64,000 nucleotides of DNA, taken from Artocarpus heterophyllus (taxonomy: Eukaryota > Streptophyta > Magnoliopsida > Rosales > Moraceae). Positions 32,210 to 44,965 of this stretch are shown one piece after another. Position numbers and translations under genes: made by a program. The first letter of the stretch is position 1. Each line of letters opens with the position of its first letter. Below the pieces are notes generated by a model. The model worked only from the letters and a program-made list of their open reading frames with translations. It ran no database searches and was not told where the DNA came from. The stretch spans positions 806,001 to 870,000 of the forward strand of contig JAJQZP010000256.1 of assembly GCA_025403435.1 (NCBI GenBank), written 5' to 3'.

Positions 32210-32487
32210 GGAAAGAATTTGACAAAAGGGTAAAAAAAATCTTAATTGAAGAAATGACTTTTTTTTTTACAAAAAAAATACGTTTTTTTAATTAGGTAAA
32301 TTGTCTCAGTTTTTTTTTTAAAAAAGAATAAAAATAACTGTAATAAAATGATGAACCTCAACAGAATGAAAAGAAAAAAACTGAAATAATTTTTATGTAT
32401 AAAAAATATGTTTTTCTACATTAAAATACTGTCAAAAAAATTATTTATCTAAAATTAATTTTTCTTAAAGTTACTTTTTAAAATCCC
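32210..32487. mobile_element. 270-bp non-autonomous element (copy 3)
   Basis: It starts GGAAAGAATTTGACAAAAGG and ends TTACTTTTTAAAATCCC. It is more diverged than copies 1 and 2 but keeps the same order of blocks (GAAGAAATGAC, GTAAATTGTCTCAG, CAACAGAATGAAAA). The base runs flanking copies 2 and 3 (CTTGTGGGA, GTTGTGGA) look similar and may be worn target duplications. Confidence 0.6.
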
Positions 32488-34348
32488 GTTATGCGATGGA
32501 AGGAAGCTCGAAGGAGAGGCTTTGGGCTGGGCTTCCGACAGATTGCGACGGCTTTGTTTTGAAGGTTCTTCGTCTTTTTTCTTTTTTCTTATTTGCTTAA
32601 GTTAAGATGAACGGGACATTTTAGTAATTGCAATCTCCTCGCATGATGTGCACGTGCATTTTTTCAAAGAGTTTTGAACGAATTTTTGTAAAAAGGCTTA
32701 ATTGTTAAGGCTTTAAAAGTTTAAAGGTTAATATATTAAAATTTAAAAAAATGATTAAAATATTAACTATTAAAGAGTTGAAGAACCATCTGATTTAATT
32801 TTTTTTTCCTTTGAAACCCCAATTGGTTAACATTCTCCAAATCAAGCTAAATTCATCAAATTGTGGGGGGTCGAAATCTTGTTTTTGTGGTTGGTTCTCA
32901 CTTATTACTGTTGGAAGGAAAAAAAAAATATATTGTTAATTTAATCGGGACCAAAAGAGAGAAAAATTGGTTGCTTACTGCCCCTTTTGGTTTTGGTCCC
33001 CCCACATCCTCACACAAAACCAAAAAGTGGGCCCGCATCACGTTTCCCAATGACAAATTTTTTTTTCTTTCTTATTCGTTTTGTTGGCAAATGCTTTGAC
33101 AAATGTAGTTTTAACGGAAGGAAAAAAAAATGAAACGTGAAGTGATGTTCTTGACGGAGACTGTCAGTCAACCTAGTCAAAAGAAAAAACTTGCCCCGAG
33201 TCCATGAAACCCTGCCACTATCATCACAAAGTCACGACCAATTGAGCACTCTATTCGTGTTGAAAACAGTTTTACTTGATAGTATAATACATCATGTTTA
33301 TCTGTCAGAATGATTTATGGTTATTTATGTTAAAAATTTATAAAATATAATATTAAATAAATTTTAATTATAAATTCAATAGTTAAAAAAATTTAATAGT
33401 TAATATATTTATATTTTATCAATAAAATAAAATTACTTTTTTTATCATAAAAATTGTCTTTTTCATGAATTTTTAAGGAGGAACTGAAAAACTTACCATT
33501 AGATGTCTGTATTTTTGTTGTTAAATCTATAAAAAAATAATTTTGATGAAATCTAATAGTTTAAAAATGTATAATACTAATAGACTAGCCTATTTTGAAG
33601 ACTAAAGTTTAAACTTTTTTTGTGGTTTAAACTATATTTATTATAATGTTTTTTTATAAAATTTAAGCTAAAAAAAATTAAACCATAGAAAAAAAAAAGG
33701 TTGAAATTGTTCTCTCAAACCGACTGTAAATGTAAGGTGAAGAAGTGCATTTTTTTGGGCCCAAAAAGTCAAACCGGACACAACGTCTTGACACTGTTAA
33801 GATTCTTGACGTGAAGAAAACGTCAAAAAAAAGAAAGAGTGGAGTGGGTGTGGGCCTCCTGATCTTGGGTGGTGTGGTATAATACTGTACTGTTTTTTTT
33901 AATAATTTTGTTTTTTAAAATTTTTGTCTGTATTCCTCTTGAGGAACGAATGTTGGAAGCTAAGGAAGCAAAAGCAAAAACGCATGGCTAAAAATGGCGG
34001 CACCGCCTCTCCATAACCACACACACCCCCCCCCCCCAAAAAAAAAAAAAACTCAATTACTTCAGAAAATTCAAACTCAAAACTCAACACAGAGAGAGAA
34101 AAAAAAAAAGAAATAAGAGGAGAGAGAGAGTGTTATGGTGGTTTTGGAGTGAGAAAGAAGCCAAACTTGTCAAGGAGTGTGGAATAGCTGGCGTGGGTTG
34201 TAATTAAGGCTGTGTTTTTATTTTTTTTTTATTTGGTTTCTTTTTTGCCCTTTTGAAGTTTTTTTGTTTTGGGGTTGGATTGGGTAGTGGGAAAGGTAGC
34301 TTTTTTTTTTGGGTTATTATTAAAGTTTTTTTTTTTGGGTTGATTTTC

Positions 34349-36170
34349 ATGGGGACAAGAATTGGGTTTGTGGCTTCAGAGAAGGAAGCAGTGGAAAAAG
34401 AGTGCTGCGATGTTGGGTTGGATTTGAAGATGCAAACGACAAGCAACAGCAAGAAAATGATGATGATAAATACAACCCATCATCATCATCATTTTCGTGA
34501 TCATCATTATGGTAATCATCATGATGACGATGACGATGAGCAGCCTACTCTTCTCAGCGGTAGTGGAGGTTTTGGTGGTGAAGAACATGGTTGTGAAGGT
34601 AGTGACGCTTGTAGTGGACCCTTTCTCTGCAACAACAACAACAACCAAGTTGTTGTTGCTTCCATGAGTGATATATACGATGTTGTCGGTGCTACTACTG
34701 ATTCTGCCTCATTCCTCATGCCATTGCCTTGCTCTGAAACCTTAACGTCCCACAATTCCTCTGGTAAATCTTTTTTAATAAAAAAATGTCTTATTTCTTT
34801 TTTTTTTAATATTATTACTTTGAGTTTGAATTTTTTTTTTTTTTTTGTTTCAGGAGTTATGGTGAATGCAAATGTGAGAGTGCCTAATTTCACAGCAGCT
34901 CAAAGGCAAGAGCTTGAGAGACAGACCGTGATTTACAAATACATGATGGCCTCTCTCCCTGTCCCTCCTCAATTACTCATACCCATTTCCAAGACCTCTC
35001 CAAATTTGCCTCTCTTGCACCACTCCAATCGTAAAAATTCTTTTCTTGTATTACCCACCTGTTATTTTTCAATTTTTTTTTGGGTTTAGAATAAAAAAAT
35101 TATTTTTATTTTTATTTTTTGAAGGGTCTAAAGGGTGTTTGGAGTTGGGGTTGCTGCCAAATAGCTCGGACACAGAACCATGGAGGTGTAGAAGAACAGA
35201 TGGAAAGAAATGGAGATGCTCAAGGAACGTTGTCCCTGACCAGAAGTACTGCGAACGACACTCTCACAAGAGTCGTCCCCGTTCAAGAAAGCCTGTGGAA
35301 CAACATCAACAACTACATTCCCACTTCTTCACCAACACCTACACCAACAACACTAGCTTTCCATATCCAAAGTCGTCTAATTTCCGAGGCCAAAGAGAAA
35401 AACGACAATTACCTCCATATTCCTCCACATCACATGACCAAACCAGGTAAACATTTATTATTAATTAATTCCTTTTGCTTGTTCCATTCATTGTCTTTTG
35501 ATTATTGATGATGTGGGTCTTTCTTGTTTTCTGTGTTTCTTGTGTAAATTGATGTGCCATTTTTGTCGTTGATTGTGTGAATTTTAGGGGCTTCGAGTGG
35601 TTCATGAAAGGTGAAGAAGCTGCCATTTCAAGCCAAGAGTGGCACCAAGTTGTGCACGTCAAATCAAGGACAACAACAGCGGATTTTACAAAGCCACAAA
35701 GTGAAGAAAGAGCCTTTGATTTTTATAATAATAATAACAACCAATCTCAAGGGGGGCTAGATGAGCAGTTTGGCAGCTCATTGATTGAATCCAAATTGGT
35801 ACCTAGCCAGCAAACAAGGCATTTTATTGACGCTTGGTCCATGGCAGAGAGAGACCACAACTACAGTGTCGTTCCTTCAAACGACAAAGTTCTTCCCTAT
35901 TCATCTCTTACCCTGTCAATGCAAGGTGGGAATGGGACTACTGGTGAAGAGAGTACTGAGAATTCCCATATGGGTTTTGGGATTGAAGGAGATTTCTTGT
36001 TCAAGTCTCAATGGATGAGCAATAATGCAGTGTCATGGAATGTTGGGTCAACTTCACCACAACAACAACCTGGTGGGCCCTTGGCTGAAGCCTTGTGCCT
36101 TGGGATGGCTGGTTCCACTAGAACAACAACAACTACTACAACAACAACATCCTCTAGAAGCTCATCTTGA
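34349..36170 (+). CDS. GRF: GROWTH-REGULATING FACTOR (QLQ and WRC domains)
   Basis: Four exons, 34349-34763, 34854-35030, 35125-35446 and 35588-36170, join in frame through GT-AG introns of 90, 94 and 141 bases to give 498 residues. The QLQ domain starts near residue 151 ([20 protein letters not shown]). The WRC domain near 217-258 has CX9CX10CX2H (C219, C229, C240, H243) and a basic nuclear-localisation stretch (TDGKKWRC, then KSRPRSRKP). GRFs are nuclear transcription factors that work with GIF coactivators to drive leaf and meristem cell proliferation. The WRC exon carries a miR396 site. The N-terminal region has His, Asp and Asn runs, and the C-terminus ends in a Thr/Ser tract. I prefer ATG 34349 (MGTRIGFV); an in-frame ATG at 34253 would add 32 residues encoded by T-rich leader. 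Confidence 0.95.
35279..35300 (+). promoter_or_regulatory. miR396 target site in the GRF WRC exon
   Basis: The sequence CGTTCAAGAAAGCCTGTGG with its flanking bases is the conserved GRF site complementary to miR396, with the usual one-base bulge. It lies directly after the codons for HKSRPRSRK, as in other plant GRFs. miR396 pairing would repress this transcript in maturing tissue. Confidence 0.92.
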
Positions 36171-37160
36171 GATGGTGATTAATCATCAAAAGGTTTCTTT
36201 TTGGGCAATTATGAATGATTTGAGGGTTATGTTTGCTAATGATTGTGGAGCCTTTGACTTTTTAAGGAGGCAAAGGAAACAAAAATTCTAATGCCCTTTT
36301 CTTTCTGTTTTCCTTTTATTGCTTTTTTTATTTTTGTTGTCTTTACATATGACCGGATCTTGCAGTCGGTTCTTTTATCTTTCATTTTCATTTTTGTGTC
36401 ACTTTTCATCCGAGCTTGCCTATGAACCCCCTTAAGAATTTATTATGTCTCAAATGAACTTTATTTTTTGCAGGGATACCAAATCTTCAATTCTTAGTGC
36501 TATTAAATACTGAATTTATAGTCTTTTGTTTGTATAAATGATAACAATAACACCTTCAAGAATTAAAGAACTTTCTAGCAGGACTATTGTATTTCCCCTT
36601 CAAGAATTAAAGAACTTTCTAGCAGGACTATTGTATTTCCCCTATCAGGAATAAAGATTTTACATTTTGTTTTTTTTTGTAAAAGAAAATTATGAGTACT
36701 ATATTTCACGACAAAGACTGCTACTATATATACTAGGTTGTTATCATCCCTATATTATTAGCATTTTATGACACGTGAATGCAAACGGTGGACCATGTAA
36801 TCTCTTAGCTAAATTACATGCATGAAATCCAAGATATATTTATTGAGAATAGCAATACAAGCATTAAATACAAATATATTGACAAAATAAGACAACCAAT
36901 ACTTTTCTATCAAACAAAAAAAAAAAAAAAAGACAACCCAAACTCACTGCTCATATCATCTAGGAAAACAGCTTCATAACAATTCAAAACAACACCCAAA
37001 AAATAAAAATAAAAATAAAACCCCACAAGTCCACAACATCATTCTCATCACTTCTCGTGATTTCCTACTCAAATCTATTCTCCTCCTCCAAAAAAAAAAA
37101 AAAGTTAACGTGGCATTGAAGCGGAGATATTAATTTTATTATCTTCCTTTTTTCCTCACT
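36171..37160. other. Intergenic region between convergent GRF and IQD genes
   Basis: The two genes point towards each other, so both 3' UTRs lie here. A 44-bp tandem duplication is at 36554-36641. I see no other coding or RNA gene. Confidence 0.65.
36554..36641. repeat. 44-bp perfect tandem duplication
   Basis: The unit starting CTTCAAGAATTAAAGAACTT and ending GTATTTCCC occurs twice in direct succession (36554-36597 and 36598-36641) with no difference I can see. It lies about 400 bases past the GRF stop codon. Confidence 0.9.
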
Positions 37161-40100
37161 TTAACCATGTGAGGTCACTGGTTGAACAAGGTAAACGTCT
37201 CTCCCAACAATGCTCTCCGCATAACATGACAAATTCTCCAAATTATTACCATGATTATTATAATAGTAATAATACCCATTTTGCAAGCTCTTGAAGCTAG
37301 GGCTCCTCAAGTGCTGCGCAAAAGTACTGCCACACCCGATTCCAACACCGCTGTTGTTGTTGTCGTGTGGCTCAAGAACGACATGATTGTAAGAAAGCCG
37401 TTTCTTGGCACCTCCTCCCCGTGAGTTGTGGTACTGCTCTCTCTCGGGCGTGGAGGGCCTTTGTCTGGGCGTGCTATTGGGCCGGGCCCGGGCCTTTGTA
37501 GACTCTGTGGCCGCCATGTAGTTGGGCACCACTGGCCCACTCGAGCCCATCCCGTAACGACACGCGGAACTACCACTAGTGTTGTTACTCCCTAAGCTTG
37601 GGGTGTGCGTCGCAGAGTAACATCTCTCCTCCTTTGGGCACCTTGGGCTGGCTGAACGGACCTTCAAAGACTTCGGTTTTGAGGGAGAGGGTGTCACGCT
37701 CAAGGGTGAGTAGACATTGTATTGGGCTTTGTGGATGGGAAAGGAAGGGATGTTTGGGCCGGAATGTGGCCCTTTTGTGTGGGCCTTTTGGGAGTGGTAT
37801 GATCTTCTAGCGTTGGACGTTGAGTAGGAAGAGTGGGGCGTGGAAGTGTCCATTTCAACAGTTCTGATGTTGGAGTCTCTTCTCTGATTATTATCGTTAG
37901 TTGTTGTGTTGTATTCCATTTCCCATTGTTTTGTGGCCATCCATGGGTCAAGCCATTTGGTTCTCTCTTCTAGCCCTTCTTCATTCCCGGCTGATGGGTT
38001 CCTGCGGGCTCTCCATATCTACAATTGAGAAAGGGTACATAGTTTGGAAATGATTAACTTCTTATCATATAGTCACACTCTAGAGGTCTTGTGTTATAGG
38101 ATTTCCATAATACCATAAATATATATATATATATATATATTATAGATTTGTATTCAGTGGAATCTTTTCAATAGTTACAAGTTTAGTAAGGATATATTTA
38201 GCAACAACTGACAATATGACGTGATAAAAATTTAATTTCTTATCACTCGGTTAAAAATAACAATACTAGTTATAAATATATCCATTTATATATAATAAAC
38301 GTGATATCCTTTTGTTTTGTCCAAAGTTAAAATAATTTTTTTTGATACAAGGGGAGAGAAAATGCCACCACTTTCAAGTAGAGTTAAGCAAGAGTAAAGG
38401 GACTTACAACTAACTAGTTGCCCTCGTTGTTCTTCCTATAAAATACATGACATTCATATAATGTGCACCTAACAGCAATATATTGTACTTTTGATTTTAT
38501 CATGTACTGAAGTTTCCTGCACCTTGTTATAATTTGGTCGTTGAAATTAAAATGAAAAATGCATTACTAAACAAATAAATAAACAAAAGAGAATTGCCAG
38601 AAAATTAGAAAACCTGATTAGAGAAAGCATAAGCAAGAGCCTTTTCACGCTTCAAAGCAGCTTCCTTTCTACTCTGCAGCTTGGCTTCAATCTCCTCGCT
38701 TGTTTGTGGGCAATCATTCCAATCACATCCCACACCACGGCTTGTCTCTCCCGACTATGATAAACACATAATTAATAAATCCATTTATTATTATTACTCA
38801 TATTTAACCAAATAGATTATGCCACAACTTTTTCAAATAACCTGTCGTAATATGATTAGTTAGATATAATTATATACAAACACCAAAAACACTGAAATTG
38901 GACAGATGATCTAAATCGCAAACTGGTATATCTTAGTTAAGATTGCTTACCAGCGATACTCGGTTGCAAATATCCTGAAGATAAGCTGAATCCCAGAAGG
39001 TGTTGATTTCAGCAAGCATTGACTTCCTTCTGCCTTCAAGTGAAAGCCTTGCTCGTTGATGGCTTACACGATCTTGTACTCTAACCAATGCTTGCATGCA
39101 TTTCAGTGTTAGCTTCGCTTGCTTTCTCACATTTTGTCCTCTCACTAATGCTTGGAGTTTCACTATCCCCTTTAGTGCACGTAGAGCTCTCCTTGCCTTA
39201 ATAAAACTCAAACTCACATAAAGGAAAGGAAAAAAATAACATATGTGGTTTAATTAAGATAATTGGGTTTATAATGTGGTAGGTTTAATTAGTTACTCCA
39301 AATTAGTGATCCTGTAGTATTATAATTTAACAATAAAAATCTAGAAAAAGAGAGAGAGAGAGAAAGAAAAGAATAAAAGATGAAAGTAGAATTTATGTTA
39401 GTAAGGTTATATCAAATTATATCATAATCAAACAACAAAAAAACTTATTAATAGGGTCTTTGGCATAACGGTGGAAACCGTTAGTTAGAACTGTTTTTAC
39501 TATAATATATGAGAGCTTTATGTTGTAGCGATTTTTTTATTATTACTTTAATATGTGAGAGTTTTATACTATTTATAACTAAAAAAGTGGTATAAACCAC
39601 TACTGACTGACACAAAATAAGTGGTAGGTGCATAAAAATCATATCAAAAATCAAACAATGAAAATCCCACAATTCACAAATATTAACTACTCACACAGAG
39701 TTCGCTCAAAATAGCAGTCTTTTCCTTTCTTTTTCTTTTTTTTTAATTGTTATTGTTTATCTTTTATTTTTTAAAATTTTTAATTTTTAACTATTTTGGA
39801 GTCTAGTACTTTTTCATTTATAGAACTCACCAAGTATCCTCTAAAGGCAGTTTGAATGACTATAACAGCATAATGTTCTCTAACAAAACAGGAAACTGGC
39901 CGCGGCCAACTGAGCCTAACTATCTCCACTGCAGCTTGGGCAGTAACCGCAGCAGCTTCCGCAGCCGCCGCGGTGGCTGTTGCCACGGCAATTGCATGCC
40001 TTTGCTGATCTGCAGCGGCCAAAAGTACAGGGCTTATTTCTTTGGTTTCTACGTGATCATCATGATCATTTGTGTTTGTCTTCGGGTCACATTGCTGAAC

Positions 40101-40504
40101 ATGAACAGCAGGCAGCCTTCGGAAAAGCCATCTTCTCCTTTCTCCCTTCTGCACCACAAATCCAAAAATAATAAGACAAGATTGTTGATCATAATGATAG
40201 AAAATATATGATCATTTTTCTTTTGAATAAACTGACGAGAATGCACAACTAGTATCAGGACAAAAATTTGCATCTCAACTAAATTGTCACTCGAAAAAAA
40301 ATGTAACAACACATCTTATATTGTATATGTTACTATTGTATATAAATCAGCACCATATCATAAAAATACCTTCTCTTCATCTTCATGTTCATGATTGTCG
40401 TCTCTTCTTCTGCAACTATTTTTCTCGCTCTCCTTAGTGGGAGACCTAAATGCCCTTTTTACCGCTGTCAACCAAGAAGTAGTAGTCCCACTTTTCTTAG
40501 CCAT
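37161..40504 (-). CDS. IQD: IQ67-domain (IQD) calmodulin-binding protein
   Basis: Five exons on the minus strand, 40370-40504, 39831-40148, 38951-39196, 38614-38754 and 37161-38018, all end in phase 0 with GT-AG introns and give 565 residues. The N-terminus [20 protein letters not shown] is typical of IQDs. The IQ67 domain spans the exon 2/3 junction: [14 protein letters not shown], then [20 protein letters not shown], then [19 protein letters not shown]. The intron splitting the domain is the conserved one. Exon 4 holds [20 protein letters not shown], and the last exon holds a DUF4005-like segment ([20 protein letters not shown]). IQDs bind calmodulin and act as scaffolds at microtubules, the plasma membrane or the nucleus. 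The alanine-rich tract before the IQ motif and the overall length suggest the IQD16-18 group, but I am not sure. The first exon is too short to show as a long open frame. Confidence 0.95.
39460..39613. repeat. Foldback MITE (GTGTTTG family) in IQD intron 2
   Basis: It contains GTTAGAACTGTTTTTACTAT, GTGAGAGTTTTATACTATTT and GTGGTATAAACCACTACTGA. The same words occur in order at 51966-52075. It lies inside the second intron of the IQD gene. Confidence 0.55.
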
Positions 40505-43066
40505 GGAAGTTGGTACTTGAATGAATAAGGAGAAACATGAAAGACATTAATCCCTCTATGTTGCTTCACTATTTTATAACTGTAACTGATGAAAGGATTG
40601 AGTAAAAAGACAAGAGAGAGAGAGAGAGAAAGAGATGAAAATGTGTGTTGTATTGTTGCTATGAAAATTGATCAGTACTATCAGCTCAAGTTGCTCCAAC
40701 ATAACTGCGAAAGCAAAGCATGCGAAATGACTAATGGGGTGGTGTCAGGGCATTGAGAAAAACTATGCAAATAATGTTGCAGTAATGGACATAACAGGGA
40801 CAGAGCAAGAGAGAGCAGAGGGAGAAGGGGAAATTTTTAATGTGTCACAAGAATCCAAAGAAACAGTAAAAATGTAGCTGCAGAGCTTTTTCATGAGTCT
40901 GAGATTCATTTTCTCTTTTATGTGACACTGTGGAATTCTTATGGTTTCACGTGTTATGAAAAGCTAAAGGACGAGAGAGAGAGAAGAGAGAGAGAGGGAG
41001 GACACAGTCTTTGCCTTTGTACTTGTTTGATGACCATTAGAAGATATGACTTTAAATTATCTGTGTATTTTTTAATCTTAAATATTATCTAATTAATTAT
41101 AATTTGTCATATTATTTAATAAATAAGTATAAGAATATTATTAAAAAATATTTTAAACTATTAAATAATATAATATAATATGACTAGTTAGACACTATAT
41201 ATTTATACAGTAAGAACAAGCTTATGCATACTCACACAGATATTTTCTTAATATAATTACATATTGAATAACTATATATATATATATATATCTGTATATA
41301 GTATGTTTTAACAGTCTTAGCGAGTCCTCGAAGACCACAATACTGACTGATGCAGCTAGTTGGATGTGGAATCCCACTTTTGGGTAAAAGGAAATTAACA
41401 GAGTTTGGCTTCATTTTCCAAGTAAGCGGTCAAACCAGTTTGATTCCTTGCCTTTTCCACTTTTCGATTTTTCTTTTTAATGCAAGTTTTCAGCTTTCGA
41501 TTTTGGTTCTTACGTAAAGGGGGAACTTTGTGTAAATTAGACACATGATACGTTACAGGTCAATTTAAAAGGTGTATCGTTATTTTGGATTCAAATGCTA
41601 CACCATCTATTTTGGGTAGGAAATCTAATGCTGTATCAAAATACACCTTCATCTTTTCCTCCGACTCTGTCTGGTACAGATACTTTCTCAATCCCTTACT
41701 TCTTGGTAAGACGATGTCGTTTCTCTTTTTATTAATTTCATCTCCACATACTAAACAAATGGTAGTGGCCACAATCCACAATCCACGTAGCCATCAATAG
41801 ATATGGTGTTGTCTCGGGAGAAAAATAGGACAGACGACGAAGATGCGTTTGGTGGTCCTAGGAGGATGACACCCGCCGGCAACCCTGTAGACAGCGTTGG
41901 AGAAGCCACCTACCAGTGATGCAGCTTAAGCCCCCTCTCAAATTGTAATTGGACTTAATTTTTTTTTTTTTAAGTAATTTGCAATTGTGGTTCTTCAACT
42001 CTTTAATAGGCGATAGTTTGATACTTTTTTTTTTTTTTAATTTTGACAAAACAACTTCTAAATCCTTCTTACATGAAATATTGACTTGAGTAGTATTGTT
42101 GTTAATGTTGTAGATTGTACGATATTGTACATAATATGGCGTATCTTCTTGACAAGAAATGATGTTTTTAAAAAGTAAAGACGGTACTTATTTAGTATCA
42201 ATTAATAGATAAGGAAAGGGGTCGAACCGATTGGTCTAACAAAAAATGGCGAATATTTAGAAGTTGGAAGTATTTCAGTAGTTTGATGAACTAGAAAACT
42301 ACTCAATTTATCTACATGCATGCATTTATATACATATATATATATATATATATATGTATGGAGTAAAATTATGTGTTCTCATATGGTTATGAATTTTCTT
42401 TTGTTTTTGTTCTATGATTTTTTTTCTTTCTCATTTGAGGGCTTTTTTTTTTCTTATGTCTTCTCATAGGGATTTTTTTTTTCTCATAGGGCTTTTTCTT
42501 TTCTTATATGTGAGTGGGGGTTTGCAACGGGTGGTGCAGAAGGCATTGCTGTGGACTAAGATAGGGGGTGGGTTGGACGCGATGGTTAGGAGTCGTGACA
42601 AAAGAGGGGCTGATGTGAAGGGGAAGGGGCTTCGGTGGTCCATGGGCAAGGGTCCCGTCATGGTTACAGTGTGGTGGGTGGTATGAGGGGTTGGAGACGA
42701 CGGCGGGAGTTGGAGACGACGGCGGGAGTTGGAGACGACTTCTCTGTGGCAAGACTAGCGACATATGGAGTTGTGACAGGTGGAGCAATGGCTATTGGAG
42801 TGAGCTGCAGCGATTGGAGGAAGGTCGTGGAGGGATGGGGTAGTTGGGCAGAGGGAGGAGGAAGGAGGGAGGAGGGGAGGGAGTTTTTGGGCCTTGTTTG
42901 TCTGGTTAGTCTTTTAGGGTTTTTTATTTAAAATCAAAGGTTAGGATTTAATTTTGTAGATCAATCATTAATTTAAATGTGGCATTTTGGTGTTTTCAAA
43001 CAAAAATCTAATAGAGTTAAGTCTGGGGATGTTAGTGTGATTAGTTTTGGTCCTAGGGGTGTCATT
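40505..43066. other. Intergenic region upstream of the IQD gene
   Basis: The first 500 bases, with GA repeats near 40613-40635 and 40974-40996, are probably promoter and leader of the IQD gene. A GC-richer part at 42520-42900 holds overlapping frames on both strands and a 19-bp tandem repeat. It shows no domain and I do not call a gene. Confidence 0.55.
42691..42739. repeat. 19-bp tandem repeat, 2.6 copies
   Basis: TTGGAGACGACGGCGGGAG occurs at 42691-42709 and 42710-42728, followed by a partial third copy. It lies in a GC-rich stretch without a recognisable gene. Confidence 0.85.
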
Positions 43067-43619
43067 GTAACTGTGACAACCCGCCTTTTCGGGCAGTCAC
43101 TTTACTTACTTAAACATCGTTTCGTAAACAGTAATCTTACTTACTTAGTAAGAAAAATACTGAAATAAAATTTTTTTTTTCTTAAACGTTCTTTAAAACT
43201 GATGCGACCTCTGTCGCATTTAAGTTGAGACCTCACTCAACACTTGCCCTTAAAATCATTTCAAATCGTTTCTTAAAACTTAATAAGAAACAATTATTAA
43301 ATCATAGTTTAAAACTTTACCTTATAATTACATAAAACAGTTCATAAACTGTATCTTAAAACTTTAAATACTATTCATAAAACTATGATTTTCTTAAAAC
43401 TTCACAAACACTACATTAACAATGGAAAATATTTTCTTTGCATAGCGGAAGCAAACAGTGATGGTATCCATACCCAAATTTTCGCATCTGTCCTCCGCAG
43501 CACCCAGCTCTTCTAGCGGGTCCTATTGGTCACCCATAAATTACCTACAGCATGAAAAACTTTTAATGAGCTTTCGCTCAGCAAGTTCAAACATATTCTT
43601 ACAAAGCATTTAAACATGC

Positions 43620-43965
43620 TTTAAAAACTTTTCTCATGAAAACCTTTCTCTTGAAATGTTCTTCATGAACGTTTTTCATAAAAATTTATGAAATATTTTT
43701 CATAAACGTTTTCCTTAAACATTTCTAAAAACGTTTTTCATAAACGTTTTCTATAAAACATTTCTAAAACGTTTTGCATAACGTTTTTCGTAAAACGTTT
43801 CTGAAACATTTTGCATAAACGTTTTTCGTAAAACATTTCTTGAACGGTTATCTTAAAACGTCGTTCATAAACCGTCTCTTGAAAACATGAAAATGTTTTT
43901 CATAAACATTTGTCATAAAACATTTCTCTGAATGTTTTCCATAACATAACATATAAACATTTCAT
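43620..43965. repeat. Degenerate array of CATAAACGTTTT units
   Basis: About 350 bases inside the solo LTR repeat variants of CATAAACGTTTTTC / TAAAACATTTCT with a period near 20 bases. The spacing is irregular and there are no unique spacers. Confidence 0.75.
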
Positions 43966-44369
43966 AAAAAAGCATTCAAATAACATCAGAATGCATGACT
44001 CCATTTATGCTCAATTATTAACTTCAATTATGAGCATTTTATGAACATTCTATAAACTTAAATATTCCTTTCTTTCTCAACCTTTATTCTTGTTTCTTAA
44101 CTTTCTTTATCTTATAACCTTCCTTTTTCCTTACTTTACTTTAGTGTTCGTACCAAGTCATTAATCATGAGATCATAAACATGATGCTTCCCTTGTGGAA
44201 GACTTGAGACCATCAAACATTGAGGTCTTGTACCTCACATTTAAGAGGTCAAATTTTAATTTTACTTTCATTACCTCATAACATAGAAGCTGGTACGACA
44301 CTTTCTTTTTATCTTTACGTTACCTTCTTATTAACTTTAGTGAGCATTATAAATGCAATCACATCATAT

Positions 44370-44965
44370 GCAGTACACTTGCAATTCATAGCTTGTACTA
44401 TAAAATCTATTGCATAACAAATACAACATATTGCTTAATAAATACATCATAAAATGCAAACATATTTTGCAAATCATAACTTGTATTCTAACACTTATTG
44501 CATAACAAATGCAACATATTGCTTAATAAATACAACATAAAATGCAAACGCATTTTGCTAATCATAGTTTGAACTCTGAAATTTATTGCATCACAATTGC
44601 AACTTATTGTATCGCAACGTATCATATAACGCAATCACATTTTGTAAATTATAACTTTTATTCCAAAACTTATTGCACAATAAATGCAACTTATTGCATA
44701 GCAATTGCATCATGAAACTTATAACTTAATCTATAAAACATTTTGCATTGTCATAATGCAAAACATACTTTAAATACTTTAAAAATCATAACTTACACTT
44801 TTAAGAAATGTTATGCATATCAATATGCAAATAAACCTTTAACATAACGATTGCAAATTCATTGCAAATCTTTTTCTTGAACTTTAAAACTTTTTGCATA
44901 ATAAATGCAAACATACTTTAAAAGAAACTTGCATAATAATTGCAAACTCATTTGCAAATTATATA
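44370..44965. repeat. Degenerate array of TTATTGCATAACAAATGCAA units
   Basis: A second internal array in the solo LTR consists of irregular repeats of TTGCATAACAAATGCAAC and CATTTTGCAAATCATAACTT over about 600 bases. It is non-coding. Confidence 0.75.

Larger units (their letters stand above)
30306..34348. other. Intergenic region upstream of the GRF gene
   Basis: I see no supportable gene. The region contains two tandem copies of the 270-bp element (31930-32487). A 165-base stretch at 31765-31929 reads as a plausible protein fragment (VIEVDVGIADGGKLGEEG), which I do not recognise. The last kilobase is rich in homopolymers and includes a C9 run near 34027. GA-rich sequence at 34090-34130 probably marks the GRF leader. 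Confidence 0.55.

Noticed and set aside
34253..34348. GRF start at ATG 34253
   Set aside because: The extra 32 residues come from T- and G-rich leader sequence with no similarity to GRF N-termini; ATG 34349 is preferred.
43620..44965. Possible CRISPR-like array
   Set aside because: Irregular period, no unique spacers, plant nuclear DNA; it is a degenerate tandem repeat.
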